NCBI GenBank assembly: GCA_028703095.1
Contig: JAQVNO010000014.1
Location: 1-32,234, forward strand
Source: Bacteroidales bacterium
Lineage (GTDB): Bacteria > Bacteroidota > Bacteroidia > Bacteroidales > WCHB1-69
Length of the DNA stretch: 32,234 nucleotides
Direction: 5' to 3'
Below the pieces are notes generated by a model, which worked only from the letters and a program-made list of their open reading frames with translations, was not told where the DNA came from and ran no database searches. The position numbers and the translations under genes are program-made. Every line of letters begins with the position of its first letter. Position 1 is the first letter of the stretch. This document shows positions 10,816-20,156 of the stretch, piece after piece.

Positions 10816-10823
10816 TAATTTTG
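10816..10823 (+). promoter_or_regulatory. -7 promoter element of folB
   Basis: TAATTTTG (TAnnTTTG), about 22 nt before ATG. Confidence 0.5.
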
Positions 10824-10845
10824 CAATCCAAAAAACATAAACTAT

Positions 10846-11208
10846 ATGGCTAAGATAGAGATTGAACGCATGCATTTTTATGCACATCACGGTTGTTATG
10901 AAGAAGAAAGAGTAATCGGCACCTATTTCACGGTTGATTGCTGTTTAGACTGCGATATTAAGGAAGCAGCTATAAAAGATGATTTAAGCAAAACCATTAA
11001 TTATCAAAGTGTCTATTTATTAATACAACATGAATTAATAAAATCATCGCAATTGCTTGAAAATATAGCATATCGTATTATCATTAAAATAGAGACACAG
11101 TTTCCTGCAGTGAAACACATTGTAGTAAAAATACGTAAATTAAATCCCCCTATGGGAGGAAAAATTGAAGCGGTAAGCCTTACACTCAGTAGTGATGATG
11201 TGCATTAG
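10846..11208 (+). CDS. folB: Dihydroneopterin aldolase
   Basis: MAKIEIERMHFYAHHGCYEEERVIGTYFTVDCCL...NYQSVYLLI...VKIRKLNPPMGGKIEAVSL. Confidence 0.92.
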   Translation: MAKIEIERMHFYAHHGCYEEERVIGTYFTVDCCLDCDIKEAAIKDDLSKTINYQSVYLLIQHELIKSSQLLENIAYRIIIKIETQFPAVKHIVVKIRKLNPPMGGKIEAVSLTLSSDDVH

Positions 11209-11229
11209 TATCATTATTAATAAACATAA

Positions 11230-11261
11230 AAAAAGGCGATATTTAAACATATCGCCTTTTT
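11230..11261. terminator. Bidirectional intrinsic terminator between convergent folB and Omp28-type gene
   Basis: AAAAAGGCGATAT-TTAAAC-ATATCGCCTTTTT perfect inverted repeat. Confidence 0.85.
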
Positions 11262-11279
11262 AAATAAATTGTTAACTTA

Positions 11280-12773
11280 TTATTCAGTAGTTCCTATTAA
11301 TATCAGTTCGCTTTTATTAACATAAATCACTCTCTCTTTGTTATATTGGTATTCTTCTTTATTAGAGGGTTCCCCTTCGGTAATAAAAACAATAACACTT
11401 AAATGTTCAAGTACAGCATCTACTGCCGGGTTTGAACCATCTTGATACGTCAATGGGATATCATATGTAAAAGTTTTTTGATAGGTAGTACCTGAAGAAG
11501 TACCTCCCATATTTTCACCGTCTACACCTAATATTAACTCCCGTAACATGTGGTTATGGAGATATTTACCAAGACTATCGTTCCACATTTGCGGATAAAA
11601 TGCTTTCCCATTGGATTGAGGTCCCCATATGCTATCTTGAATCAATGCGACATGTATATAGTTTTTACCGTTAACAGCAGCGCTATTCGCTGTAAAATGT
11701 GCTTGAACAGTACATTTCATTAGACGTGTATTGGTGTCGATAGTAGTTTTGGCTGCAATATTTACATAAGAAGGTTTAATATAGAGTTGAGCTGCTACAT
11801 ATCCCCAAGAACCCCTTGAAATAGGATATTTATAGGTGCCATTTTCATTCACAACTTCACGGCTTACCATACCGGTAGGATAACCGGTAACATAGAAATA
11901 ATTATTCAATAAAGCACCTACATTGGTTTTATAATTAGCAGCAAAACTTCCGGCATGAATATTAATGTTGTAAATAACTCCGGGATTAGCAGCAACAGTA
12001 GAATCTGCTCTTCTATGTCCATCAGGGCAATATCCGCAATTTACACCGGTAAATTCTTCCAATAATACAGTCCTATTTTGCGGTGTTGTGTTAACAAAGA
12101 CAGTGGGATCAAAAATATAAGTCATATTTTCACTTGCACTTTGTTTTTGAACGCGAGTGGTGTACTTACCTTGATAATAAACAACGTATTGCATGGTATC
12201 GGCTGTAGAAAAGGCATTGGATTGAATTGCTTTATGCTCCGGTTGTATGAAATTATCACTATTTTTATAGGCAATAGCACAAGCTTGTCCGCTTTTTACA
12301 GTATTTACCATTTTAATAGTAGCAGTATGATTTTTTGTTCTTGCTGTTAAAAGATACATTTGAGGAACATCCAAACTAATCGTAAAAGTATGATTTCCGG
12401 CATCTAAACTCCTGTTAAAATCAAGAATTTTTTTACCTAATAAATCACGAACCTCTATAGTTACATTTTCTCTTACAGGCAACGATAATGAAAAATCTGT
12501 AACACCGTTAAAGGGATTGGGATTGTTTTGGGATAATATAAATGTATATTGTTGGTTTTCATAATCGTTTATTCCTACCTTCGATAAATCGGCAGTTGTG
12601 TCGGGATAAATAAGTTTTGCTGACCATGATTCTGTTAAATCAATAATCACAACACTGTCAATTTGCACATAATTATCATCGATATCTTTTCCTGTAAAAG
12701 AAACGGTAACGGATTGAGCAAAGACATTCATCCCCATAAAGAAAGCTGAAAATAAGATAAATAACTTTTTCAT
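11280..12773 (-). CDS. Omp28-related outer membrane protein with an internal T9SS-sorting-like domain
   Basis: Signal peptide; Omp28-like core RTVLLEEFTGVNCGYCPDGHRRAD...GYPTGMVSRE...HVALIQDSIWGPQ...YLHNHMLRELILG; N-terminal YTFILSQNNPNPFNGVTDFSLSLPVRENVTIEVRDLLGKKILDF.... Confidence 0.82.
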   Translation of the reverse strand: MKKLFILFSAFFMGMNVFAQSVTVSFTGKDIDDNYVQIDSVVIIDLTESWSAKLIYPDTTADLSKVGINDYENQQYTFILSQNNPNPFNGVTDFSLSLPVRENVTIEVRDLLGKKILDFNRSLDAGNHTFTISLDVPQMYLLTARTKNHTATIKMVNTVKSGQACAIAYKNSDNFIQPEHKAIQSNAFSTADTMQYVVYYQGKYTTRVQKQSASENMTYIFDPTVFVNTTPQNRTVLLEEFTGVNCGYCPDGHRRADSTVAANPGVIYNINIHAGSFAANYKTNVGALLNNYFYVTGYPTGMVSREVVNENGTYKYPISRGSWGYVAAQLYIKPSYVNIAAKTTIDTNTRLMKCTVQAHFTANSAAVNGKNYIHVALIQDSIWGPQSNGKAFYPQMWNDSLGKYLHNHMLRELILGVDGENMGGTSSGTTYQKTFTYDIPLTYQDGSNPAVDAVLEHLSVIVFITEGEPSNKEEYQYNKERVIYVNKSELILIGTTE

Positions 12774-12834
12774 TTTTTAGAATTTAAATTAATAATGTTT
12801 TTAAATAAGTAAAATTTTATATATAAATTTACTG

Positions 12835-12842
12835 CAAATATA
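12835..12842 (-). promoter_or_regulatory. -7 promoter element of Omp28-type gene
   Basis: Minus strand TATATTTG (TAnnTTTG). Confidence 0.45.
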
Positions 12843-12991
12843 TATTATTTTTTTTAATTACACGTAAAAAAAGAATTATATTTAAAAAAATAGATATAAC
12901 GTATTAATTTTTAAGATAAAAGAGAAGTAAAACTACAATTATAGTAGGAAATTATAGGTGCTTTTATTTGTATAAAAAATAAATTTTAAAC

Positions 12992-14041
12992 TTAATTATT
13001 ATCTGCTAAGCTTTCTTTATTGCTTTGATTTACATCAACATAATCCATAATTGCCAAGGCAGCCGAACGAGCGTCGGCGATGGTTTCGTTGATCCCCATG
13101 GGGCGTTTGCAACTCCCTGCTATAAACAAGCCTTTGGAAGTAGTTTCATTATCTTGTAGATGAATATTTAAACTTTGAGCAAAACCATAATCCCCCTCAA
13201 TAGATAGTTTTTTTGCTAATTGTTTAGTTCCACAAGAAGCCTCCATTCCAACCATTAACACCAATAAATCCGTATTCATTTTCAAAGGAAGTCCCACCAG
13301 TGTATCTTCGGCTTTGAATTGTATTTTTTTATCAAAAGTTGTAGCTGCTTCCGAAATTCGGCCTCTCACATAACAAACATCGTATTTCTCCTGTGACTCA
13401 CGGTACATTTCTTCAAAAGACTGTCCCCACATGCGTAAATCCATATAAAAAATATAGACTTCCGTGTCAGGCAATAGCTTTTTAACTTCAATCGCTTGTT
13501 TTACGGCAGTTACACAACATATTTTCGAACAATAGTTATTCCCTGACTTTTCATCACGAGAGCCAACACATTGTAGAAAAACAATACGTTTAGGTTTTTC
13601 TCCCATTGAATTTTCAATATGATTGTATTTAATCATTTTTTCTAAATCAAGAGAAGTAAGCACACCATTATAGATACCATAACCCAATTCTTCTTTACGT
13701 TTAGCATCGAAGGGGGTATATCCTGTTGACAACAAAACAGCAGCAACAATATAAGACATTCCTTTTTTATCGATGATTTTCCATTCATGACCCTCTTGTT
13801 TTATATCTACTATTTCCGTTCCTACATGAAGTGTGATATTTTGGTGAAGTAATTTCTTGTTTAATTTATCCACCATATCGTTAGCAAGAGAAAAATCCGG
13901 AAATAAAAAAGCTTTATCTAAGATATTGGTTAGCGTATTGGAAGATTTTTCAAACAATAAGACTTCCATATTTTGAAGTGCCAGTGCCGATGCGGCTTCA
14001 ATACCTGCGGGACCGGCTCCTATAACGGCTATTTTTTTCAT
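12992..14041 (-). CDS. HdrA/QmoA-like FAD-dependent subunit
   Basis: IAVIGAGPAGIEAASAL Rossmann motif; FLQCVGSRDEKSGNNYCSKICCVTAVKQA (HdrA signature); 349 aa, close to QmoA size rather than full-length HdrA. Confidence 0.85.
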   Translation of the reverse strand: MKKIAVIGAGPAGIEAASALALQNMEVLLFEKSSNTLTNILDKAFLFPDFSLANDMVDKLNKKLLHQNITLHVGTEIVDIKQEGHEWKIIDKKGMSYIVAAVLLSTGYTPFDAKRKEELGYGIYNGVLTSLDLEKMIKYNHIENSMGEKPKRIVFLQCVGSRDEKSGNNYCSKICCVTAVKQAIEVKKLLPDTEVYIFYMDLRMWGQSFEEMYRESQEKYDVCYVRGRISEAATTFDKKIQFKAEDTLVGLPLKMNTDLLVLMVGMEASCGTKQLAKKLSIEGDYGFAQSLNIHLQDNETTSKGLFIAGSCKRPMGINETIADARSAALAIMDYVDVNQSNKESLADNN

Positions 14042-14070
14042 ACTTAGTTAATTTTTTCAATTAATACTTT

Positions 14071-15126
14071 CTACACTAATAAATGATTAGGTCGTTCAGG
14101 TTTTGGTAAAATCTTACCCGAAGCTCCCTTATATTTTTCTTTTGGATTATACGGTATCCCTATTTTATCGAGTAATATTTCCGACTGTATTTGATGTAAT
14201 TGCAATCCTAATTCCCAGGGGTCGTAACCCAACAATAAACCGGCCATTTCTTCATACGTCAAGACAGGAATACCATAACCATCCTTATCATAGGTTTTAT
14301 TTTCCATTTCCGCTATTGTATATTGCCATTTATCCATAAACATCGTACATCCCGGGCAATTAGCAACAATAAAATCAGGTTCAAAAGGCTCCATCGATTC
14401 AAATTTCTTTTTGGTATTGGCAATGGAATAACCTCTATTTTCTTGTACTAAATAATGACGGAACCCAAAGCCGCAACAATGGCGACGTTCCGGATAATCC
14501 AGCACTTCCCCACCCCAGCTTTCAATCATCCCTGCCAATACATGGGGAAATTCCGCTTTACCTACACCCTTTTCCGGAAATATTTTTGCGTAATGGCAAC
14601 CTATATGTTCAACTATTTGCAAGGGCTTCCCTGTAAATCGATTCACTAAAGAATATTTCATTTTTTCTTTCAATTCATGACGGAATTTATAAATAATATC
14701 CGAAGGATGAACAAGGTTTTTTGGAATATCAAACTCTCTTCCTGTAGCTTTACGCAAATACTCACGTGTCTTTTCCAGCGTTTCCGGTTGATGATTCCAT
14801 ATCTCTATCATTTCCGAAAAAACCCCGAAAGATGTTACACAGGAAGGCACATAATTTTCATAACCTGCATCTTTCATCAATGAAAATAAACGAGCCACTA
14901 CAGTCATCGTTGTTTCCAAGGGAACAACATCCGCGTGATAGCCTATGCCGGTACATGTATGCTGGTTTTCTTCATCATAAATATTTTTTTCTAACACTTC
15001 TTTTACAATGCGTAAAAATGCGGTTTCGGAACCCGGGAAGAAGGTTTGACGGATACAACTTCGTTCATAAAAATAATTATCTTCAGCAATTGTTTTTTGA
15101 TATTCGTTCCAATAATGTTTTCCCAT
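14071..15126 (-). CDS. HdrB-like CCG-domain protein (heterodisulfide reductase subunit B family)
   Basis: C-terminal CCG unit complete: HIGCHYAKIFP...RRHCCGFGFRHYL...ANCPGCTMF; N-terminal unit degenerate (SCIRQTFFPGSE...TCTGIG...PSCVTSFG). Confidence 0.85.
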   Translation of the reverse strand: MGKHYWNEYQKTIAEDNYFYERSCIRQTFFPGSETAFLRIVKEVLEKNIYDEENQHTCTGIGYHADVVPLETTMTVVARLFSLMKDAGYENYVPSCVTSFGVFSEMIEIWNHQPETLEKTREYLRKATGREFDIPKNLVHPSDIIYKFRHELKEKMKYSLVNRFTGKPLQIVEHIGCHYAKIFPEKGVGKAEFPHVLAGMIESWGGEVLDYPERRHCCGFGFRHYLVQENRGYSIANTKKKFESMEPFEPDFIVANCPGCTMFMDKWQYTIAEMENKTYDKDGYGIPVLTYEEMAGLLLGYDPWELGLQLHQIQSEILLDKIGIPYNPKEKYKGASGKILPKPERPNHLLV

Positions 15127-15148
15127 TATATTTTTATATTTTATACTC

Positions 15149-16927
15149 TTATTCAGATATAATATTTTCTTTCACTATTTCAGCCACATCTTTAACGGTA
15201 AAATCGGATGCTCTTTTAAAAGCTTTTTTACACATAGGGCAAGCTGTTACAATTAAATCAGGATTTTTAGCTCTCAGGCTACTCATAGCTGCATTACGAA
15301 TTTTGGTTTGTTGTTCCAAATTTATTACGGTATTACCAAGATTATAACCGCAACACAAACTTTTTTCTTTTTCATTTTTTGTTTTCAACAAATGTGTTAC
15401 TGTTTTGAGGATTTCCCTCGGTTGGCGATAAATACCGCAACCCCTGCCTAATTCACAAGGGTCATGATATACAACCTTTAAATCATCTTTACGAAGTTTT
15501 AACTTACCGCTTTTAATCAACATATGAATATATTCGGTATGATGCATGACTTGTATAGGCAGATTATATTCTTTTTTAAACGACTGGTAGCAAATTGGGC
15601 ATGAGGTTATCAGCATAGTAGCACCCGATTGTTTAATCAGTTGGGTGTTTTTTCTTCTTAATTCCGCTGCTTGAATAGAAAATCCTTGTTGCAATAAAGG
15701 ACGACCACAGCAAATGGTTCTATCTTTATCCATAAACCAATACTTTTGATCCACTTTTTCAAATATAGTAGTCATGGCATCGATAATACCCGGAGTAAGG
15801 TGCGACATACAACCGGCAAAATAAATAATCCTACCAATTGAATTAAAAGGCTGTAAATTTTCAATATAATTATAATTTGCGTGTGTATCCAAATCTTTTT
15901 TATAACGCATTTGTCTGCGAATAGTCATTAAGTCGAGTCCGACAGGACATTCGGCAACGCAACGATTACACATCAAACAATTTTCGGCAATTTCTTCCCT
16001 TGGGCGTTTATAACGTAAATCACGAAGAAAATAGATAGATTGCACCCCTGGTAATTGTAAATCTTTATGCAAAGGGCAATTATCTATACAAATACCACAA
16101 CGAGAGCAAGCACTTAATTCAAACATTGTATAACCGGAGATTTGTTCGTTTTCGCCTACTCCTAATTTCTTAAGAAAAATAAAAATTACTTCAGTAAAAA
16201 TATGCATATATCGGGAGAATGGCATGGAGATAAAGAAAGTACCTAAGGCAAAGGAATATAGTGTCCATGCCGGTATTTCCAGCACATCAGCAACAGTATA
16301 ATTAATCATATTGCCTAATGTTTGCGTCAGAAACCCCCCATTATTATATAAAGCTGCTGTAAAACTCTCAGAAAGCAAGCGCAAAGGAAATATCAGCCAA
16401 AGTGCAAACTTGGCAAAGGTATCAAAAATAACATGTTTGGTTGTTTTTTTCATACCTACAATTCGAGAATAAATGGATTTGATATAGGCTAAAATAACAC
16501 CGGATAGCACATACAATAACAATAAATCCATAAAATGAGCGAAAAATTGAGCATGTTTAAAAGCATGACTATCATGCACAAAATACCGATAAAAAATACC
16601 TATCCAAAAAGGTTTATCTGTTTGAATAGCAATTTCACTTTCAATAGCACCTACAATTATCAATAAAAACCATCCAAGAGCTATGCTGCTATGCATATAT
16701 CCCAAAAGAAAGCTGCGTTTAAAAACTTTACGGTGTAGCAGTGCCTCCATAATGGTTTCCCAAATGGCTGATAAAAAACGCCAAGAGATAATGTTTTTTA
16801 AAATCACGGTTTTCTGTACCCTATCAAACTGATTATACCAGCGTATATATTTGATACAACAAATAATTATCAATACAATGACACCAATAAGAAAAGGAAT
16901 AACAAAAGGACTGAAATAAATACTCAT
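15149..16927 (-). CDS. Membrane NarI/DsrM-like domain fused to 4Fe-4S dicluster and two HdrD/DsrK-like CCG domains
   Basis: N-terminal TM helices with histidines; CSRCGICIDNCPLHKDL and CLMCNRCVAECPVGLD; two CCG modules (CMSH...ICCGRPL...SCPICYQSF and CELGRGC...LCCGYNLG...ACPMCKKAF). Confidence 0.87.
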   Translation of the reverse strand: MSIYFSPFVIPFLIGVIVLIIICCIKYIRWYNQFDRVQKTVILKNIISWRFLSAIWETIMEALLHRKVFKRSFLLGYMHSSIALGWFLLIIVGAIESEIAIQTDKPFWIGIFYRYFVHDSHAFKHAQFFAHFMDLLLLYVLSGVILAYIKSIYSRIVGMKKTTKHVIFDTFAKFALWLIFPLRLLSESFTAALYNNGGFLTQTLGNMINYTVADVLEIPAWTLYSFALGTFFISMPFSRYMHIFTEVIFIFLKKLGVGENEQISGYTMFELSACSRCGICIDNCPLHKDLQLPGVQSIYFLRDLRYKRPREEIAENCLMCNRCVAECPVGLDLMTIRRQMRYKKDLDTHANYNYIENLQPFNSIGRIIYFAGCMSHLTPGIIDAMTTIFEKVDQKYWFMDKDRTICCGRPLLQQGFSIQAAELRRKNTQLIKQSGATMLITSCPICYQSFKKEYNLPIQVMHHTEYIHMLIKSGKLKLRKDDLKVVYHDPCELGRGCGIYRQPREILKTVTHLLKTKNEKEKSLCCGYNLGNTVINLEQQTKIRNAAMSSLRAKNPDLIVTACPMCKKAFKRASDFTVKDVAEIVKENIISE

Positions 16928-16929
16928 AC

Positions 16930-17277
16930 TTATTTTTTATTCGATTCTAATAATATTTTACGCATATTGATAATCATAGAACGAAGATTTACACCTCTGG
17001 GGCAAACCAAAGTGCATTTTCCACACAACATACAAGCTTTCAATTCCTCTTGCAGTCCGGCATATTGCCCTCGACGAAAGGAAGCGTGAATTTTTCGTAT
17101 ATTAAAATCGGTAAATTGTCGTGCCGAACAAGTAGCAGAACAAGCACCACAAGAGACACATAGTTTAAAAGAGCTTACTTCTCGATGTAATTTTTTTACA
17201 TTCTCCAAATCACAATCTTCTAAATTGATAGCCCTTGTTTCTGATATATTGAATCCAAACTTTATCATACTAATCAA
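16930..17277 (-). CDS. HdrC-like 4Fe-4S dicluster protein (115 aa)
   Basis: CVSCGACSATCSARQF and CMLCGKCTLVCPRGVNLR; ends 2 nt before the next gene. Confidence 0.83.
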   Translation of the reverse strand: MISMIKFGFNISETRAINLEDCDLENVKKLHREVSSFKLCVSCGACSATCSARQFTDFNIRKIHASFRRGQYAGLQEELKACMLCGKCTLVCPRGVNLRSMIINMRKILLESNKK

Positions 17278-17300
17278 TAATTACAAATCAACACTTAAAT

Positions 17301-17912
17301 TTAAAGTTTATCTTCCATTACTTTTTCTCTCAAGTCCATTCCTCCGGTAACTTCAAATATTTTACGGATTTCATCCAGAGTTTCTTGTCTTATTTTTCTC
17401 AAGGCACCCGGACCATCGCCATTGTAATTGGCGCCAAAACGAGGAGCTACCTCTTTGATATGTTCCACATACCAAGCCCAAATGGGACCCTGTTCAGGGT
17501 GAAGTTTAGGATCTACCGTATCGGGATGTACACAATAACCTATTTTTAAAATATTTGCACCTACTCCTTGCATTATTTCTTTTTGTTTTCTTCCTTCAAC
17601 ACTTTCGTTATTATATCCCAATTCTTGAGATATTTTACGTAAAACATTAATGACTTCACCGGGTACATTCCCTCTCGGGCATCGTGTTTTACACGACATA
17701 CACTGACCACAATACCAAATAGTATCTGATCGTAATAATTTTTCTATGGCTTCTTCATCATCTCTTTGAACGATATCACAAATTTGTCGTGGGTCGTAAG
17801 GGAAAAACTCTGCAGCCGGACAAATTGCGGTACATATACCACAGTTCATACAAGCTTTCAATGCTTCTTTAAAACGTATATCTTGTTTGAATAAATCGGT
17901 TAAATTTCCCAT
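17301..17912 (-). CDS. HdrC-like 4Fe-4S dicluster protein (203 aa)
   Basis: CMNCGICTAICPAAEFFPYDPRQIC and CGQCMSCKTRCPRGNVPGEVINVLRK. Confidence 0.83.
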   Translation of the reverse strand: MGNLTDLFKQDIRFKEALKACMNCGICTAICPAAEFFPYDPRQICDIVQRDDEEAIEKLLRSDTIWYCGQCMSCKTRCPRGNVPGEVINVLRKISQELGYNNESVEGRKQKEIMQGVGANILKIGYCVHPDTVDPKLHPEQGPIWAWYVEHIKEVAPRFGANYNGDGPGALRKIRQETLDEIRKIFEVTGGMDLREKVMEDKL

Positions 17913-17914
17913 AA

Positions 17915-18985
17915 TTAATCAATTTTTACTTTATTTACTGCCATAAGTCTAAATAAAAACTTAGGTAACAATTTCTCCCTCTTTCGTTTAAGAAGATTTA
18001 TATGCAAACCCAATGCTTTAATCAATGGGATTTTATGTGTTTCAACAAATTCAATAAGTGTGCCATCAGGATCTTCAATATAAGTAAAATGTCCGCTTGC
18101 TTCACCCATATCAAAACCGGCTTGATTTTCACAACTATCAACAGTAAAAGGAAAGCCTTTTTCACTACAATAGGCTTTTAATTCCTGCATATGGCTTATG
18201 TCAAAACAAATTTGAATGAATCCCGGATCTCCCCAATATCTGTTTTCGTATATTTTTTTTGCTTGACGATCACAAGCCATAATAAGTTCAATTTCAGAAG
18301 GTCCAAACATATTAGCAAAAGCACCTTTGCGTTTTTGACTATGCTTCAGCAATACTCTCCGGTATTTTTGATCCCCTCCTTTTAGAAAACCCCAATCATG
18401 AAAAACATCTGTTTTGTCATAAACGATGGTATCATAACCCAAAATATCTTGATAAACAGGTAATGCCTTTTCAATATTACTCACTCCTATCATGGCACCC
18501 ACCACTCCACCGGCAAAACGTTTTTCATCAACAAATACATAGGCATCTTCAATGATTTGAAAATAATTACCAAAAGGATCTTGCAAATAAAAGGTAGATT
18601 TACCGTCCGGAGTATATGCAATATCACTGATATTATCATATTTAGCTTTTATTTCCTGATGCAAGTCTGCAGGATTTCTACTTTTAATTTTAGCTGCAAA
18701 AATACCTAAATCAGCGATTTGGATTTCAAATAAAGGGGACTGCGGTTTTCGTTGAGTATATTGCCAAATTTCCACTCCTCCTCCACCTTGTAAATTTACA
18801 GCAATACATGCATGACGTTTTTGAGGTTTATTACCGGTATAAGGCAACATCAAGGAAGCTACACTATCATCTTCAAGGATTCTAACATCGGTTTGAAACA
18901 TATCAATATACCATTTCCATGATTCTTGAAGGTTTTCTGTTCCTATACCTATTTGTTGTATACCGGAAATAAAATATGCTGCCAT
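17915..18985 (-). CDS. Tandem VOC-superfamily (glyoxalase-fold) protein
   Basis: Two beta-alpha-beta VOC units (GIQQIGIGTENLQESWKWYIDMF...DPFGNYFQIIED; GAMIGVSNIEKALPVYQDILGY...YIEDPDGTLIEFVETHKI); first gene of the Hdr-like operon, 2-nt gap. Confidence 0.8.
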   Translation of the reverse strand: MAAYFISGIQQIGIGTENLQESWKWYIDMFQTDVRILEDDSVASLMLPYTGNKPQKRHACIAVNLQGGGGVEIWQYTQRKPQSPLFEIQIADLGIFAAKIKSRNPADLHQEIKAKYDNISDIAYTPDGKSTFYLQDPFGNYFQIIEDAYVFVDEKRFAGGVVGAMIGVSNIEKALPVYQDILGYDTIVYDKTDVFHDWGFLKGGDQKYRRVLLKHSQKRKGAFANMFGPSEIELIMACDRQAKKIYENRYWGDPGFIQICFDISHMQELKAYCSEKGFPFTVDSCENQAGFDMGEASGHFTYIEDPDGTLIEFVETHKIPLIKALGLHINLLKRKREKLLPKFLFRLMAVNKVKID

Positions 18986-19037
18986 TATATTTAGTTTTAA
19001 ACTGTTATATATAGAACTTTGGAATATTTTAATATCG

Positions 19038-19045
19038 CAAAAGTA
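19038..19045 (-). promoter_or_regulatory. -7 promoter element of VOC-Hdr operon
   Basis: Minus strand TACTTTTG (TAnnTTTG), about 52 nt before ATG at 18985; -33 box weak. Confidence 0.45.
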
Positions 19046-19114
19046 ACAAATTATCTTTTAAGAATGATACTATTTTATAAAATTTACGATTTTATATTTG
19101 TATTTAACTACATA

Positions 19115-20122
19115 TTAACCCCCAAGAGGCGTATAGGTACCTATGCTTTCTGCGGTTTGCACAAAAGCATCGTCAATACATTTATGCATAGTAAAAACAT
19201 TCGTTAATGGTTCTAGTATAATTTTATTATTTTGGAGTCCAACCATCATTCCATGTTTTTTAGATAATAAAGCATTCACGGCAGCTACTCCAAACTCGCC
19301 GGCTTTTATTCTATCGTATGCACTGGGGCTGCCTCCTCTTTGAATATATCCAAGTACAGACACTCTCATATCGAAGTGAGGAAACTCTTCTTTCATTTGT
19401 CGAGCTATTAGCATAGCATTTCCTTCCTCCAGCCCTTCTGAAACAATAATTAGATTCAATTTATGAAGGTGAGCATGATTAGCCAAAAAATTACGTGTTT
19501 TTTCCATATGATTTTTTTGTTCAGGCACTAATATAATTTCGGCTCCACATGCAACACCACTGTTCAATGCCACAAAACCTGATTTATGACCCATGACTTC
19601 CACAAAAAAAACACGATTATGAGAACTCCCTGTATCTCTAATTTTATCAATACTATCTACTACCGTATTTAAGCATGTGTCATAGCCAATAGTATAATCT
19701 GTACCATAAATATCATTGTCAATAGTAGCAGGAATTCCAATTACGGGAAAATCATACGTTTTCTTTAAATCAGCAGCGCCTCTAAAAGTACCATCACCAC
19801 CAATAACGATAAGTGCGTCTATGGATGCCTCTTGCATTTTTTCCATAGCCATTGCTAATCCATTGGTATGCATAAATTCCAAACAGCGTGCTGAGCGTAA
19901 CATTGTCCCTCCCCTCTGTATAATACCACTCACCGACTGTGAATATAATTCTATAAAATCACCCTGTATTAAGCCTTTATAGCCTTCCATAACACCGGTT
20001 ACTTTCAATTGATTATTGATGGCCGTTCGTGTAACGGCACGAATGGCAGCGTTCATACCAGGAGCATCTCCTCCGGAAGTTAAAACAGCAATATGTTTTA
20101 ATACTTTATGATTATTTTTCAT
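19115..20122 (-). CDS. pfkA: ATP-dependent 6-phosphofructokinase
   Basis: IAVLTSGGDAPGMNAAIRAV, RGGTMLRSARC, GGDGTFRGA, GIPATIDNDIYGTDYTIGYDTC, EVMGHKSGFVAL, LGYIQRGGSPSAYDR. Start placed at MKNNHKV (20122). Confidence 0.96.
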   Translation of the reverse strand: MKNNHKVLKHIAVLTSGGDAPGMNAAIRAVTRTAINNQLKVTGVMEGYKGLIQGDFIELYSQSVSGIIQRGGTMLRSARCLEFMHTNGLAMAMEKMQEASIDALIVIGGDGTFRGAADLKKTYDFPVIGIPATIDNDIYGTDYTIGYDTCLNTVVDSIDKIRDTGSSHNRVFFVEVMGHKSGFVALNSGVACGAEIILVPEQKNHMEKTRNFLANHAHLHKLNLIIVSEGLEEGNAMLIARQMKEEFPHFDMRVSVLGYIQRGGSPSAYDRIKAGEFGVAAVNALLSKKHGMMVGLQNNKIILEPLTNVFTMHKCIDDAFVQTAESIGTYTPLGG

Positions 20123-20156
20123 TAAATTCAGGTAAAATAATATGTATATTGATTTA

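Noticed and set aside
14766-15347. 193-aa plus-strand ORF spanning the HdrB/592-aa gene junction
   Set aside because: Antisense to two well-supported Fe-S protein genes; composition looks like reverse-frame artefact.
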